Numbered from the stretch's first letter, positions 23,054-37,065 are shown. The stretch: 64,000 nt of DNA from Trichobilharzia szidati (GCA_944472155.2 OX235271.1:105475256-105539255); one strand, 5' to 3'. Translations and numbers: made by a program. Notes: generated by a model not told the origin, from the letters alone.

Positions 23054-26000
23054 ATGGATGACAAATTTAAAGAGTTGGAATGTGCTTCTATCAGGTCATT
23101 GATCAGTCTACGGACTTCATTATCTAAGGAAGTTTCTGCCTCTGTTTCTAGTAAGATTTACTTGTGGTGATATCTAGTGCTTATAGGAATCAGAAGACAA
23201 TTTCAACGAGCTCAAAATGGTTAGTAATGGAGTTCTTTTTTGATTATCCTCTAGGTGTTGACAGCGAAGTCCGTCGCCTGCAGGACGAGAACGAATCTTT
23301 AAAAAGGTAGACTCCTCAATACACTTATGTTCTTAGATCGTTAAAGCACATGGAGGATGTCATGAAAGGCAAAGAAATGGAGATATGCGGTTTGCGTAAG
23401 TCAAGTTTAAAAATACTAAGTCTCTTAGGTCGCCAAGTACAAAGCTTTTCTTCTGGGGGAGCTATGTGCACTGTATGCTCCCGAACAGTCAATGTCACAG
23501 CTGACTTGTTGGGTGCTGAGAGATGCAAAACAAAGTCCATCTCAATTCATAAACGTCCTCATTTGAATGTAAGCTGTTTTGTCTAAATTAGTTAATGTAG
23601 TACCCTTTCCCGTTTATATGGCTATCTCCCTCTGTAAGTCTATTCATATATGTGTGAATCGGACAGAAGTTCTGTGCCACTCAAATACATCAATACGACT
23701 GCGGTAGTATTGAGTAGTGCAGATTTATAGTAACAACCGACGGTAATGTGAATCCCGTTCACATCCTTCCTTGTGCAGTGCCTGTTACACTCATATGACT
23801 AATTCTGTAGATCACCTGTGATAATCAGAAGTCGTTTCCATTATGGAACTAAGAAAAACAATGTTTCAGAAATCAGTTAAGTGAATATCAAAATTAAGAT
23901 GTAAGACCACTGTACAAAATCGATGAAATTTTCTCACCTTGAATAAGACTAAACGGAAATGCACAAAATGATTGCAATTATAATTAGTTGAAGTGGACGT
24001 CATGAATATAGGTAGGAGGGTAGCGGAGAAAACTGCAACTAATGCCCAACTCGTATGCTTCTACTAAAATTGCAATAATTTTGTCTGATAATCCTGAGCC
24101 AACTTCTAAAAAACAGTTCTTAAAATGAACCTGGAGGCCTTGCTGCTTTTAATTTTCAACTTAAGTTGAGGTTGTTTGTCAAACAAGGTGACAATTGTAT
24201 TGTTTCTAAGATCGAGTTGAATTCTTCCTCTAAGCAGCTTGTTTATTTTACAATCTCTTCTCTTGCAAGGGGACTTTGACCCATGTTGCTAACCCTTAGT
24301 TTTCTAACTTTCTTAGTAACTGAATTGACTTTGTGACCTTACTTGCGTTGCATTTTTCATTTCTTTGGTTTTCCCTACTTACAATCTGCGTTTATAAGTT
24401 GTTTTCAGCCTACAACTAACCTGCCCTATTACTTCATTGTCATCTAAGCTTACAGAAATACATTTTTGTATCTGCTGCTTCTCAAGAAGATGCAGAAATA
24501 GGTCTTATTTAGCTATTTTTGGAAGACGAGAAACAGTAGACGGAGTAATGCCAGACTTCTCCAAGACCAATAACTGTTGTGTCTCACCACTGATCGTTTC
24601 TTCGAATCCAGTATTAATATTCATTTTATCAAAATAAGCCCATTCGAACTTCTCATCTGTTTTTCTTTTGTGTGCACTTGGGTGAGAATAAACGTTCGTA
24701 GTAACTAGTGCATGAGAACTGCCTACGTATGCCCCAGGAAAATATGTAGTTATTTTCATAACAGTTGTGATCTGACAAGTTGCATATTTTGAAAATTATG
24801 GCTCAACTGTGCTCGTAAATTTTTCCTTGATATTTGGAAGACTTCAGCATCAGATGGTGCATCCGTTTCGACCTCGAGCAGCAGTATCAAGCAACCAATC
24901 AAGAAACGCCCATGTGTCCAAGACACTGTGACGGAGAGTATCCTGGACAACCATGTCAACACAACACCTACTGGTAAGTACTTTACTCATACGCATTATT
25001 GTTTACTGTATCAGATATTCATTCGAACAGAAACTTCATTACACTCTACATTACTGACTTTCGATAACTACTTCCTCGGCAGTTTTCTGTGGTTTTCCAC
25101 CTTTCTCGCAGTTGGATAACAAGACTGAAATAACTAGTCTGGTGAGAGCTTTCTAAACTAATTTAATGTGATCGCATGCAGGTGATTAGTTCCTGTAAGC
25201 CCTGATATTTGCTAAATAAACAAAGCCTACGACTTAACATTACAGAATGTCGTGGTGTTCAGTTTCATTTCTATCAGAACCAGCAGAATTAAGACGAGTT
25301 GACTCATCAGCGCGAATCCATGCACAAAATCGCACACTCTAGAAAAGTACACATGAAACTAAGGAAAAAGTGTATTTCAGCTAACTTTGTCAGGAAAGTT
25401 AGTGACTCGAGCTCTTTGACTTCATTGGAGGACTTTCCCTTCTTACCTAACACTACGCGTAGCCTCTTTATGACTAACCATGTTGCTCCACCCAAAATGA
25501 TTGTGAATGTGGTCCTCTTGTTAATAACTGCTTGTCATATTTTACCTCCCGCTTTCAGCGACACCTCAGCTGATGGATGACTGGATATCACGCTTACGCC
25601 AGTATATATATACATATATATATATATGCGCAGATATACATATATGTAGTGTAACTGTATACATGTTACTGTATAAATTTCCGCTGCTTTCCCTCCTAGA
25701 TCAGAGATGGCTTTTGCGACTTACGCTACACTAAGAGGAAACTCAGACGGGGTTTTGATGGCGGGCAGTTGTAGTACAGCTGCTTACTAATCGTCTGCAT
25801 ACTGCACGATGTTCCAGCTTTCTCATCTTAGGTATTAGTTCTCCATCGTCCTCTAATCTCACTCCACTTCCCATGAATGAAGAAAGGAAATATTATACAA
25901 CTTCCACTTGCGTTTCCATGCAGTTGGCATACCCCTATTGTATGACGACTAATCATACTACCTTCCTGCTCAAGCCTCTCTGTGGGCTGCGGGATTCAAA

Positions 26001-29000
26001 TTCGCGACTTAGTGGTTGCTAGTCGGGCGCCTAAAACAGTAAACAACAGCTTAACTGACTATAGGTATTTTAGTGCCCATTTCCCTAAATGAGCTTAGAC
26101 TAATCCCCATAAGATATCATGAAGATTAAATTAGGTTGCAAATAGAAATCTTGTTCACTTATGTTGTTACTTCCTAGCTGCTGACACAGCAGATGATTTC
26201 TTATTGAATTATCTAAATGAGAGAAAGCACTAGTGTTGTGTGATCACATAGTCCAGGTAACTGCTTTAGACCAATCATGCGCCCTGTTTTGAAGCGTTTG
26301 TAAAGTTGCATCCATTAAGAATATACTTCTAACTGTTGACCGTTATGAGATATGTTGTGTTGACCTTTTCTAATGCTTTTCGAGAGTGAGGAACCAGCAT
26401 AGCTAGCTGCCTAGTGGAAACACCAATCTTTTGATACACTGCAATTTACCAACAGGTCTGTCTCTAACTAAGACCCGTATACGAAAAGAAAGACAAGTCT
26501 TCCTTTGATAATCATAGAGGGATTGGCTTGACTAGTATGGTATCTAAGGTTCTAGGCCCAATATTCATACGTAGATTAGGGGGTGCTCGGGAGAAACAAA
26601 CACGAGTAAACCGGTGAAGAGGTTATATTGGTCAGATTTTCGCCTTTCGGGAGATTATGGAACATGGGCCGTATTTCTTGACCCGAAGGCTGAATTTGAT
26701 TCTGTCAGTCGAGCGGTATAATGACAGTGTTTGCCAGTGAAGGGATTGCGAAGGAAGTACATCATACCGCCCAAGGTACTCTGCTCACACTCATGCAGCT
26801 GTGTGAGGATTCATGGAGAGTTTTCATCTGAAGTGAAGACAACCAGTGGTGCCCGTGACAGGTGACCACTGTCCCCATTCCTATTTAAATTCATCATAGA
26901 TGTACTAACAGAGTCATGGGCGGGTGCATTCACTCTTTGTGATTTATCACATCTTCCATATTACTCCTCTTTTCCCCTCACACTTCTCTTTACTGTCTTC
27001 TCTTGCATTGTGTGCTACATGGAGTGTGGCAACTCGAACTGGTGCACATCTGTGCAAAGTTCTACGTTGAAGTCAGTGAGTATCTGTCATGGATATTACT
27101 TTAACCAACAGAGACAATCTGGGTTTGATCACAGGTAATATTATGGTATCCATAAAATATCGTATCGATTTAGTCCCGTAAATTGACAAGATGGCGTTTT
27201 TCCATTTCTGAACTAAACAGGATTCTCATTGCCTTGAAACTTACTTTCAAACGAGATTTTAATGACCTGGGAATTTGTATTTCTTCTCGATTTCAAGTCG
27301 TTTGGAAAATGATTTTAGCACTTCATATGAACTGCTTTTACATAGTGGTTTGCAATGCGTATTTTCTTCTCAAGTTTGACTTTGTTATTGTACATCGAAA
27401 GTGTGTAGTTTTCCGATCAGAGGTAAAGACGATTTTTTCCTTGTAGGCACTCGTAAATCCCCATCTGGGGAAGCTGATCAAAGTCAGCATGATGAAACAT
27501 CTAACACCGAATCAACAACACTAACGAATAGTGTGTTTCCCGTAGGCTCACTCAGTCCACCTTCAGAAATATACGATGCCTCCTTAGCGATTAAAAATGC
27601 CGTAAACCACAATGATTTGGCAGATTACGATGTTACATGTCGAGATTCTTCTATGCAAGACCAACCACAATTGCCAAAAAAGCTGAAACCGTAAGTTTTA
27701 TATTGCACGAAGCATTTTTCTTTGGTTAAATAGGATGTCAGAATTGTAAAAGTTTGAGGTTTGAAAATCAAACAAGATATGGCTATTGCGATTACTAGTT
27801 TGTAAGTTAGTGCATATGTAAATATAGTCGTTCCCAACTGAGACTTCAGGGAATCTGCACTCATCGAGGACAATCTAGAATCTGTGTTCAGCGGAAAATG
27901 TATGTAGACGAAAAAACATTTACTCATCAACACTTATACAACTAATCCTACCTTCTAACAACATGGATTGTAGTTGTATATCTTGATTTATTGCACCATA
28001 CGATTTTGAATGAATCTTGTTTGTTTGCCTGAATAGGTGTATTTAATTGGGAGGTAATGATGTTTGGAAAGTGTTTGATTTAATTGTCGTTATGAAATTT
28101 CACATTGAAAGGAATAATTAAATTTCAGGGAATGCCAAAGGAAGAACGTGAAATTATATGAATACATTAATTGGCTATTTGGATGTAACCAATGTTGTTT
28201 GTCTAATACTTTGTGTTGGTGCTGACTGAATTCTCTCAGTCGGGTTTGCAGTATGGTCACCAAGCTGGGTGACCTGCAATTACCGTGCACTTCTAGTTGA
28301 TATCAGTTGACTTGTGTCGCTGAACTGTGTGCCTTTCTTGTGCGAGGTGTATTTTCTACCAAAATGTTATGTAAGGAAATTTTCGTGATAATTTCAAAAA
28401 AAAACTTTTATTCGTGTTTCGCCTACTAGATTCGTTTCTGCGTGTAAGATTACGGTATTTTGGCTACACCATTGAAACGAATTACAACAGTTTCCAACCT
28501 ACACTCCTAAATCCATAAATCCCTATTCTCTGTGTAAATACTTTTGTGAAAATATTTCATATATATTTTACTCGGGTGTAGTTACATTTCATTGGAACAA
28601 TTTACCCAAAATTTCGAAAAAAATTTAAATCCTTTATTAAAATGGGTTCCTGTTCGTTCCTAGGCACCAGCTTTTATACAAAAGACGAAGCAGGCCCGTC
28701 GGCGCTGAGTCTGCTCCACAGAAAATTATTAACAAGCTATCGGCAAGTGGTTTTAAGGCGAAACACAAACACCGACCTTCCTGTCGTCACTTTCGCCCTA
28801 CTGTTGGAACCAAGCCGAAGTGCGACGATACAGCTGACGACGTAAGTTCTCCATCTGGCTTTCTGGAGACAGAAGGATCTGAAAATCCTCTTCCTTCGAC
28901 GTCTGTAACCAACGGTAAGTTTGTTTGGGAATGCAGATAACTTGATCTTCCAGTGAATTAACTTGGTATGTATACATATTTATTTTCTCAGTGGCGTATT

Positions 29001-32000
29001 TTAATAGTTGGGCTATTTCATTCACCTATTCCCCTTTATGAATTTGAGTGAAGCAAACAACGGTTTCAGTCGAATAAGATAATTTTGTTTCGCCCGTTTC
29101 TTGACAGCTGGATACAGCCTGAAAAATTATTAGGCATGTATGCAGAGGGGTTTTAACGTACTTGCGAAGGCAATATGATGTCAGTTTATAGAAGGCTGTA
29201 ATCATAGATTATACTCCAAGGCATGTAGAAGACAAATGCATTATTCGAATTTATCAAAGGGACTAATTTTTTTAACTTATATATAACTTTAAAAAATCAG
29301 ATGCTTCGTTCATTAACCTGCAAAGAAGATTCCTAATCATTCGTTAACGACTGGCTGCATATACTGTGAATGATAAATTTTAGTTAGTTGAAAGCCTGGG
29401 CCATAATAACGTTTCCAATCAGTTCATATTGTTATTTGTTGTAACTCTGGATCATAAGCATCCTGATTCATGAGACCATCTTTATTATTTGTTAGCATTT
29501 TGGACTTCTTCTTGTACAAGTGCTGGAATTTAAACCCCTACTAATTGATGTGTAACAAGGATGTGCTATTCCGATTTGATAATACTGTCTACAGTTAAGT
29601 AGATGATATAGCTATGGTTAATTCACTAGGTCCTGCATTAACAAACACCATGTTTAATTTAAAGAGAACAAAGCTTAAATGTGCAATCGACGAAACAGCT
29701 TATCGTCGATGTGTTGATAACACATTCGTGACAATGGAACCTATGCATCCTACCTACTTGGACCATTCAGTGATACACATGGAAATACTGAGGTAATGGG
29801 AAGTTGCATTTTCTTGACTTTGCCGTGCAGTGCTTGAGAGATCCGTTCAGTGAAAGTCTGCGTGGAATGAACAATTTATAAGTCTCACTAGTTTTTGTTC
29901 GGTGAACTGTAAACTAGCATATGTCAAAACCGTGTTTTGCAGAGTGAAGATTATGCTCCATTGAAAAATTGGAAAAAAATAGTGGATTTTGAGATATAAC
30001 GGTTATTCACAGGAATTCATTAATAAGTAAGTAAGGTCTGAAGATATAACTGCAAGACATCACGGTGATTTTAAAGGTGATAATTTTATTGGGCCAGTCA
30101 AGAGAAGATTGAACACTTCACTAGTCATAACATAAACTAATCTACAGCTGAGTTGGATCCTGTTTACCAAGGGACATGCTCTTTGGTGCAATCACAGGTC
30201 AGTAGTTAGTCTCCCCATGTTAATTCTAACTTTGTATTCAGATTTACTTGTATTTTTAGTAGCAGTTATATTGTAGAAAAGAAAGATAGCACACTTTAGG
30301 TTCTCTGAATATTTACTGAAAAGCCTACGACTCAAGGGAGGTAACGCTTTCAACAGTCATGAAGTAAATATCTCAAAGTTATCAGGTCTGTCGAAGCTAC
30401 TGCTACCAAATGTTTAAAACCTGCTTTGCGTTCAGAAAGAAGCAGTAATCAGTCTTTCTTGTGCGTCGGTGGCACAGTGGTTAGGACTCTCGCCGACCAT
30501 GCACATGGTTCGGGGTTCGATCCCCTGCCGACGCACACCTGATATCTATGGTCGGCCTGCAAAATTTGGGCTACCGGTATCACATGCTGAAAATTCCATA
30601 CCTGTACCAAAAAAAAATACGGTGTGGAATCAAGCTGTAATCAAAAATATTAAAAAATATGTATATATATATATAAAATTCTTCGCCCTGGTAACTCAAA
30701 TTCTTAACTCTGTTATATTTGATTACGTAATCTTTTGCTTTAACTTCTTCGGTTTTGGTATACTATAATTGGTTTTCTTTTTGTAATATTATTTGAGTTG
30801 AACTCATCACATTACGCAATATAACGGTCACGTATCATCAACTTATCCATCCTTTACCTTTCTTACGTAACCCCCTTTTCAAAGTATCCAGATTTAAAAA
30901 AAGTAAATGTTACCATCTTATTTTACTCAAACCGTTGTTTTTAGGTTAGAACACTTCGCGTAAGACTATAATGCTACCTTTAAGTTTCCTATGGTTGAGG
31001 TGATTTTTTAATATTTTTCTTACTTCATGAATTCTCTTTATGCATATTCATCCAGAGCATTTCTCAATGAACAATACTGATCAGGTTACACTTAGGTTGA
31101 AGAAAAGCAATTCTAAAGAAGGCTTGACAAACATAGCAGTAATCCATGAAGTGTCTAGCTGCTAGTTTTAGCTACGTAATGAAGTTCCGGATATCTTTGT
31201 GGCATCTTAAGCCAGGCCTAGGTTATGTGATTGCTCCTTGGATTATTTGACAGTCAGTAGTAAGAGAATCGTAGTATAAGGTTTCAAAATCCATCAGTCT
31301 AAATTTTGTTTTCTACACATGTTTGTTCGTCGTCGTATCGGTACACTTCTCCTCATTTCTTGTGTTGTTTGCAGTATAATGACACACTTTTCAATAATCT
31401 GTGTTGATTTGGTTATCCGTCTGTCTTATTTTACGTGACGACGGGTGATGCACTCAAAATCGAAACAATAGACCACAGGTGCCTAATCTTATTTGCCTGA
31501 ACAATTAGTATAAGACATCATATTAAGTGTAACCCATAACTTATGAGATGAGCTTTGGCCAGATGATTGAATTTCACGTTTTCCTAATATTTCCTGAATA
31601 ATTGATACCAGCAGGCTGAATGTAAGGAGTAATACTCTGTCTTTCGGCACCTGAATCTGTAAACACAGTTTGTGTATTTCCCAGCATCTCTTCGCCTAAG
31701 GTACATGAATGTAAATAGTGCCAGTGCCTTACTCGAAACTATTCGGAAAGAATTAACCTAGTTCGTTGCAAAACTGTAATATACATATGTATATGTGGTG
31801 ATGTTACTGCATTGAACGGTAAACACCAAAAGGAAATTGAAGTGTTTTTTATTCACGCAAAACCCGAGCAGTTGATTAGGCACTTGACCCTAGATAGGAT
31901 TTATAGTTGAAGTGATGTCACATTCACATCTCTTTCCTATACATTTGCAGAGTCCCCAATGAAACTCAAGTTGAAAATTCATTTACCTTCCATTGGTGGT

Positions 32001-34225
32001 TCTCCCACTCGTGACGATGCATGTTTCAAGTGTCCATTACCCGTAAAATGTGGAAATCTCGCGGACAATATACTTCACTCTTCCTCGAATATTAATGCCA
32101 AAGTAAGCTGTCTTATTCTTTAGTTTTCGAAATTAATATCCCTGACAGGGTCTGGAAGTGGCGACAGAATGAAAACCTATTATGTTTTAACTGTGGTTTG
32201 AACTACACCAATACCTTGGTTACCCCTTGACAACAACAAATACACATATTTTTATTCCAAAATGAGGACGATGATCTTGTTGGCATATTTTTCGTTTTTT
32301 CTGAATCACCTTTATTTCTCATGCAGTGTTCCTACTTTTTAATTCCAATGGTCGACCTCGTACATTGCGTCTTCTTTGGTCTTCGGACTAGATATTTTCT
32401 AACAAAAGGAAAAAAGCGACGTAACTGCAGATGAGAACATTGAAAACGTTGGTGTTCAATACATCTGGGAACATATATAAGGAATATGGTTACTTGATCA
32501 CTAGAAGTGTTTAAAATTTCATGCTCTCTAGGGAGCTTTGACATAGTGAAATCTCGTTAGGCGTACATTGATTTGATTTTTTGTCGTTATGATTAAGTAG
32601 TATTATTCATCTTCCTGAGCACTGAATTTTCAAGATCACTCCCTTCAATTATTGAAAATATCCTCCTTAGTAGATATTATAGAAATAAATTCAACAGAAT
32701 GTCATATTCAATGGATTATCAGTTGTCTCTATGTAGACTTCCCTTTCAACACTAGGTTAACGCGGATCATATGCCTGAGGAAGCAGATGCAAAGAAAGAA
32801 AATATTACGAAGAATATTTATCCTTGTGATCATTGCAATCGTGTGTACAAATGCAGAACTTCTCTATACCGGCACCGAAAGGAAGCTCACTTAAAGGTTA
32901 GATAATTCTCTTTTCCACACATTTTCTGCCTGGAAATGAATAAGTACCTATTAAATTGTTCCGTAGAAATTTGATGAAATGTTTAATAACCCCAAATGAT
33001 GAAACATCCAGAATATTTTGGAGGAGTTGATTATAATATAGTTTGTGCTTAACATAATTGGCTGTTAATTCAGTGGTAATAAAGGTTGTATACTTACTTG
33101 GAATCACAAATTTTAATAATCTATTCAGTGAACGCCTTCTGGCAATTAGTCTACATAATCGTCGGCCTACTGATATGATTTTGAGAAATTTAAAATACTT
33201 GAGGAAGATAGAAATATGAGTCATTGCATTTTAAAGAAGGGATTTGTTGCTAAGATTTACTATTTTCCCCTGCAGTATAAGTCTCATCCATAATTTGGCT
33301 GGCGAAATTAGCAGTTATTGAAGCCGCTGGAGCGGCACAAAGTAGACGTTACTGCTCTATAGCTAAACTCAAGAGGTGTATACGAAGCCAAGATGTTTCT
33401 CGTCAACAAAATAAGCAATAATGTCCTTGTCATATGTAGTAGCTTAATTATGTGTTTCAGAGTGTCCAATTAACGATGTTGCATCAGATTCACCCATGCT
33501 AACAATGCCGATTTGATGGCTTTTTTAAAATTTCTACTCATAATCGTGGAAATTGTACAAACAAAGACTGATGATCGTTGTATGTTGTAAAATGGTCTTC
33601 AATTCATCGTTCACTGGTGTTAAAGTATCCTCCTAATTACTGCGAGGTATCGTTTCATCAGACAAAAGCATTACAATTAATTCATTCATAAATAGGAAGT
33701 GAGATAACGAAGGTATTTAACTTCCATTGATTTGCGACCGTCTTGAGGAGTTCAATAGGTTTTATACTTTCTCTAATTTAACATTAATATAACACATGTC
33801 AAGCATCTTTTGATTATTTTCATGATTTCATTATTAGATCCTAAGAAATTTCCCTAGATTATCTTTAATTTTTTTAATAAAATCAGTTAGTATTCAACAC
33901 AAATTCATATTTTCACTGAGAAATTTAATGGATGATGCTAAGCTTATTTGGCTTTCTACATATTTTTTGAGATATGCTTTTGCAATCGTGTTGAATTGCT
34001 TTTGTATTTTCTATGATTAATTTAATGTAGGATGATAAAGTAAGAGCTGGAAGGTCATTCAATGACAGACCTCCATCAACGCCAACAGGTTTTTGGGATC
34101 GTGAGTTGGAGCAACGTAACAGTAATGATAACGATGATGAAAAGGAGAATAACAAAGACGTAGGCAAAAATGATGTCGAGAATACCTCACCTTATGTTTT
34201 TCGTCGTCGTCGTCGTACCCTTTAA
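23054..34225 (+). CDS. ten-exon gene, CtIP/Sae2-like candidate
   Basis: Exons: 23054-23150, 23255-23306, 23337-23395, 23429-23568, 24841-24973, 27447-27690, 28664-28914, 31951-32102, 32756-32896 and 34031-34225. All introns are GT-AG, all phases agree, and the 1464 nt give 487 residues. The start is the ATG opening a frame that joins exon 2 in phase. Residues 1-80 are charged and coiled-coil-like, followed by C83-T-V-C86. The middle is Ser/Pro-rich and probably disordered. Near the end come C400, C403, H416 and H421 (C2H2 spacing), PPSTPTGFWD at 437-446, and an Arg5 run before the stop. A coiled coil with a CxxC near residue 90 and a C-terminal Cys/RHR/PxTPxxFW block is the layout of CtIP/Sae2 DNA-end resection factors. 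A generic C2H2 nuclear protein is the alternative. Introns two and three are 30 and 33 nt, while later ones reach 3 kb. Confidence 0.75.
25600..25645. repeat. (TA)n-rich microsatellite in an intron
   Basis: The stretch is dominated by ta/tatg repeats (tatatatatacatatatata). It lies in the 2.47-kb intron at 24974-27446. Confidence 0.85.
25985..26030 (-). repeat. degenerate tRNA-like motif
   Basis: On the minus strand gactagcaaccactaagtcg is followed by a B-box-like gaatttgaatccc. No acceptor stem or SINE body was found, so this is at most an old SINE fragment in the intron. Confidence 0.3.
26463..27080 (+). pseudogene. RTE-like LINE RT remnant in an intron
   Basis: Plus-strand text with several stops reads NHRGIGLTSMVSKVLGPIFIRRL, then IFAFREIMEHG, LNLILSVER and, later, CPHSYLNSS-like relics. 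This is the order of RT blocks in RTE-type LINEs. Immediately after the GDHCPHSYL block the sequence jumps to the 3' tail shared with 6540-6760 and 9290-9490, so the YADD box and C-terminal part are deleted. It lies in the same orientation as the host gene, within the intron 24974-27446. Confidence 0.7.
30463..30640 (+). repeat. tRNA-derived SINE in an intron
   Basis: Positions 30463-30534 form a tRNA-like head. The acceptor stem gcgtcgg pairs perfectly with ccgacgc, the T arm is cggggttcgatcccctg, and A-box (tggcacagtggttagg) and B-box promoter motifs are clear. The anticodon arm does not pair, so this is a SINE and not a tRNA gene. The short body ends in an A-run and a (ta)n tract. It lies in the 3.0-kb intron 28915-31950 of the host gene. 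This is the best-preserved head of the family also seen at 3223 and 36846. Confidence 0.75.
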
Positions 34226-34376
34226 GCTTTCTTTCAATTCAGGCTGATATGTAACCAATTTAGTTTGTTTTAATTAATTCAATTAACTGTTCATTACTAC
34301 TTTACTATGTGATCCGTTTACTAAATTTGCTGTAACGGAGAATAACCAAAGATTTTTCTTCATATATTTTTTTCAA

Positions 34377-34382
34377 AATAAA
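34377..34382 (+). terminator. poly(A) signal AATAAA
   Basis: A canonical hexamer lies about 150 nt after the stop codon of the ten-exon gene. It is the likely 3' processing signal. Confidence 0.5.
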
Positions 34383-34419
34383 GTCATTCACTTCATTTCG
34401 TTGTTCCAGAAAATCCTTA

Positions 34420-34980
34420 CTAAGGGTTACCTAAAGTTTTTCGTCTTAGATAGACAGACTGATAGAATCAACAATGTAGTACCATTCTCGCTTGAGTAAC
34501 TTTCGACTGTGAAGAGACCTCTGTTTCTAACGTTTCTGTAATAAAGGATTCCATCTATACACCTCTCTATCATATATAGATATAGGCGATTCGTCTAAAT
34601 AGTTCCGAGAACTGAAGATACCATCCTTTGCTACATTGAAGTAGTCCTCATTAACTTAACGATGAGGCATTTTTATAATAGCTTCATCAGTTTGCTGTAT
34701 CTACTTTGGTATATCACATCTTAGTGAAAATCCACACAGTTATTGACGAACCGTTTACCGTTCTGTAAAATGAGGCATTTTACTAAGGTGCTATTGACTT
34801 CTTACTTGATAAATGTAGACTTTGGGAGCTCAGATTTTGAAAGGCCTTATGTAAGCCTTCCTTAAATGTAGCGGTAATGTTAGTCTCACTATGTATTGAT
34901 TGGTTACTCTCAGTCTCCTGTAAGTTTATAGAGAAACTGTCTGTTAAGCTTTTTGTGGCGCTTGAATACTTGGATTTCCT
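34420..34980. other. non-coding, no recognised feature
   Basis: AT-rich spacer between the host gene's 3' end and the RTE RT fragment. Nothing recognised. Confidence 0.35.
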
Positions 34981-34983
34981 TTA

Positions 34984-35410
34984 GGACCTTTGATTTATTG
35001 GTTGGATGACAGTATTGCTATAGGCAACTTAGGACTCTGCAAGAACTGGCGAGGAATTATGCTCCTGTCGACGCCAAGTAAAATTCTGAGTCACATCATC
35101 CTGGAGAGAATAGAGGACGCACTTGATGCAGAATTCCGACCAGAACAAGCTGGATTCAGCAAAGGCAAATCATGTTCTGACCGAATTGCAACTCTACGCA
35201 TCATCATCGAACAAAGCATGGAATGGCAATCAAACCTCTACCCCAACTTTATAAACTTTGAGAAGGCCTTCGACAGCGTTGACCGCGAAGTAATTTGAAA
35301 ACTACTCGAGTACTTATTCAACAGCTGTATGACAACGGCACATGTCAATTGATCCACAACGGAAAACCCAGCAAGCTGAAACGAAAGAGACATTTTAAAA
35401 TGGGAAGTCC
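34984..35410 (+). pseudogene. RTE-like LINE RT fragment
   Basis: About 100 open codons contain NWRGIMLLSTPSKILSHII, QAGFSKGKSCSDRIATLRII, EWQSNLYPNFI and FEKAFDSVDREVI. These are conserved RT blocks of RTE-clade LINEs ending with motif A. The residue preceding the FEKAFD block is Asn where Asp is usual. After a TGA the text continues with QQLYDNGTCQLIHNG-like sequence in another frame. It is a fragment of the same broad family as the remnant at 21.9-22.7 kb. Confidence 0.8.
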
Positions 35411-36845
35411 TCTATATTAAGAAAGTAAATATTATTTATACTTCGAGTCGTCGTCATTCCATACACAATATGAAATATGGTGTTCATGGATTTCGGAAAA
35501 GGATTGTCGGTCAGCAAAATCTAGCACTAATTCAACAATCTAAGTGTCCTTGTTAGGGGTTACTTTCAGTTTCTTAATTTTGAAAATATGCACATTGCAC
35601 TGTATTTGTTGGGACATGTTATAACCATTCGGAAGCGATCTTACACCATTTGATTAAGAGAAGGCCAAATCAATGATTGGATTTCGTCTCATCAGCATAT
35701 ACTAGCCTTTCATAGTGGATTTATAATGTATGGAAACCCATGAATCTATGTGGATAGGAAATTATGTTGGAAAAACATTTAAATCAAGTAATAACCTTTT
35801 CTGTGGTAATAAATTTGTCACTTCCCACTATTGACCAGCGTACTTTTCCACCGAAGTTTTCACTTCCTTTAGTTTGCGCTACCTAGTGTTAGTCAAGAGC
35901 ATTAGTGATGTGACTGGCTCGGATTTATGAACCCCGGCCTGAACTAAATTACGCAAATCCTCATCTTAGCAGGATCACATGCATGAAAAGTTGATAGTCG
36001 AGATAAGCAGCCTTCTTGAACAATGGACATTCTTAATAGTGTTCACATGTATCTCATTGCAGGTAAGACCAAGAGCAGAAAACTTAGTCATGTATAAGTC
36101 CAGTACTGAATGAGACCATTTGCTTGTCACTTTTAAAAGCTTTTTTACATTTAAGTAATTAAACTTCGAGTCTGATGTACAGTAAATCCATAGTTTCAAC
36201 TTTCACTTCGAAGATGATTTTTCATCACTTTTATTATTCTACTGATCTTTGAATTGACCAGTTAGTCTTCATTGGTAAAGTGTGGTAATTGAAGCGCAAC
36301 TGAAACCTCGAAGAGCCACAAACTTTGACTTTTCTCTTGTAAGTGTACGGTCTAAGAGGCATCCGAACTCAGATGGTAATCTGAGGGTTATAATCCTGTA
36401 GTGTCGCGTGCTATATCCTTTTTCAATCCTCACAAACCATATGTATTATATGACTTCACTAATCTGAATATATCTCATATAGTCTCAGTAGTCACTCTTA
36501 ATATATTTATCAATATTAGTACCTCTATGACGAGTATAGTTTGTATTATTTATCTGATGTCGTTTCATTCCTTTAGACAATTTATTAATACATCCTAGAA
36601 CACATTTACTATGATCATTTTGTTGAACCTACTAGACAATAATGAAATGAAATCGTTTCCTGTTACTATCATAAATCACAACGTACAACTGTTCAAAATT
36701 CTAAACTAAACTTTTGGTACATTTAGCTGTTTATATTTTTGGAGAAAAATTGGAATTCAAAAGGTTAGGGCTTTTGATTTGCGATGTGATGACACACTTT
36801 TGATTGTGGATATATCCAGATGACGGTTCGCGAATAGGGTGAAAT
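35411..36845. other. non-coding, no recognised feature
   Basis: No exon, RNA gene or repeat partner recognised. Confidence 0.35.
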
Positions 36846-37065
36846 GCGTACAATGAGGCAGTAGTTCAATGATAGCATGCTCATCAGAGATAGAGTACCT
36901 CGAGTTCCAACTGCACCTCCACGCACTCAAAAACCTCATCTAGCTATAATGGTAAAGCTGGAGAAGAGGGTAGCAGGCTGGCAACCTCCTCACCCAGCAA
37001 ACATAACCCAACAACTGAAACTTAACCACTTGAAACCATTCATACATATTCTACTCGAAATGTGA
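36846..37065 (+). repeat. tRNA-derived SINE, older copy
   Basis: The head starts gcgta and closes with ccacgc. It has a weak A box (cagtagttcaatgatag) and a decayed B box (cgagttccaactgc). The body (tggtaaagctggagaagagg, then ggctggcaacc) matches the SINE at 3223-3468, and the end (acttgaaaccattcatac) is the same tail in decayed form. Confidence 0.6.

Noticed and set aside
30463..30534. A functional tRNA gene with a perfect 7-bp acceptor stem
   Set aside because: The anticodon arm does not pair, no clear anticodon can be placed, and related heads with SINE bodies occur elsewhere in the window.
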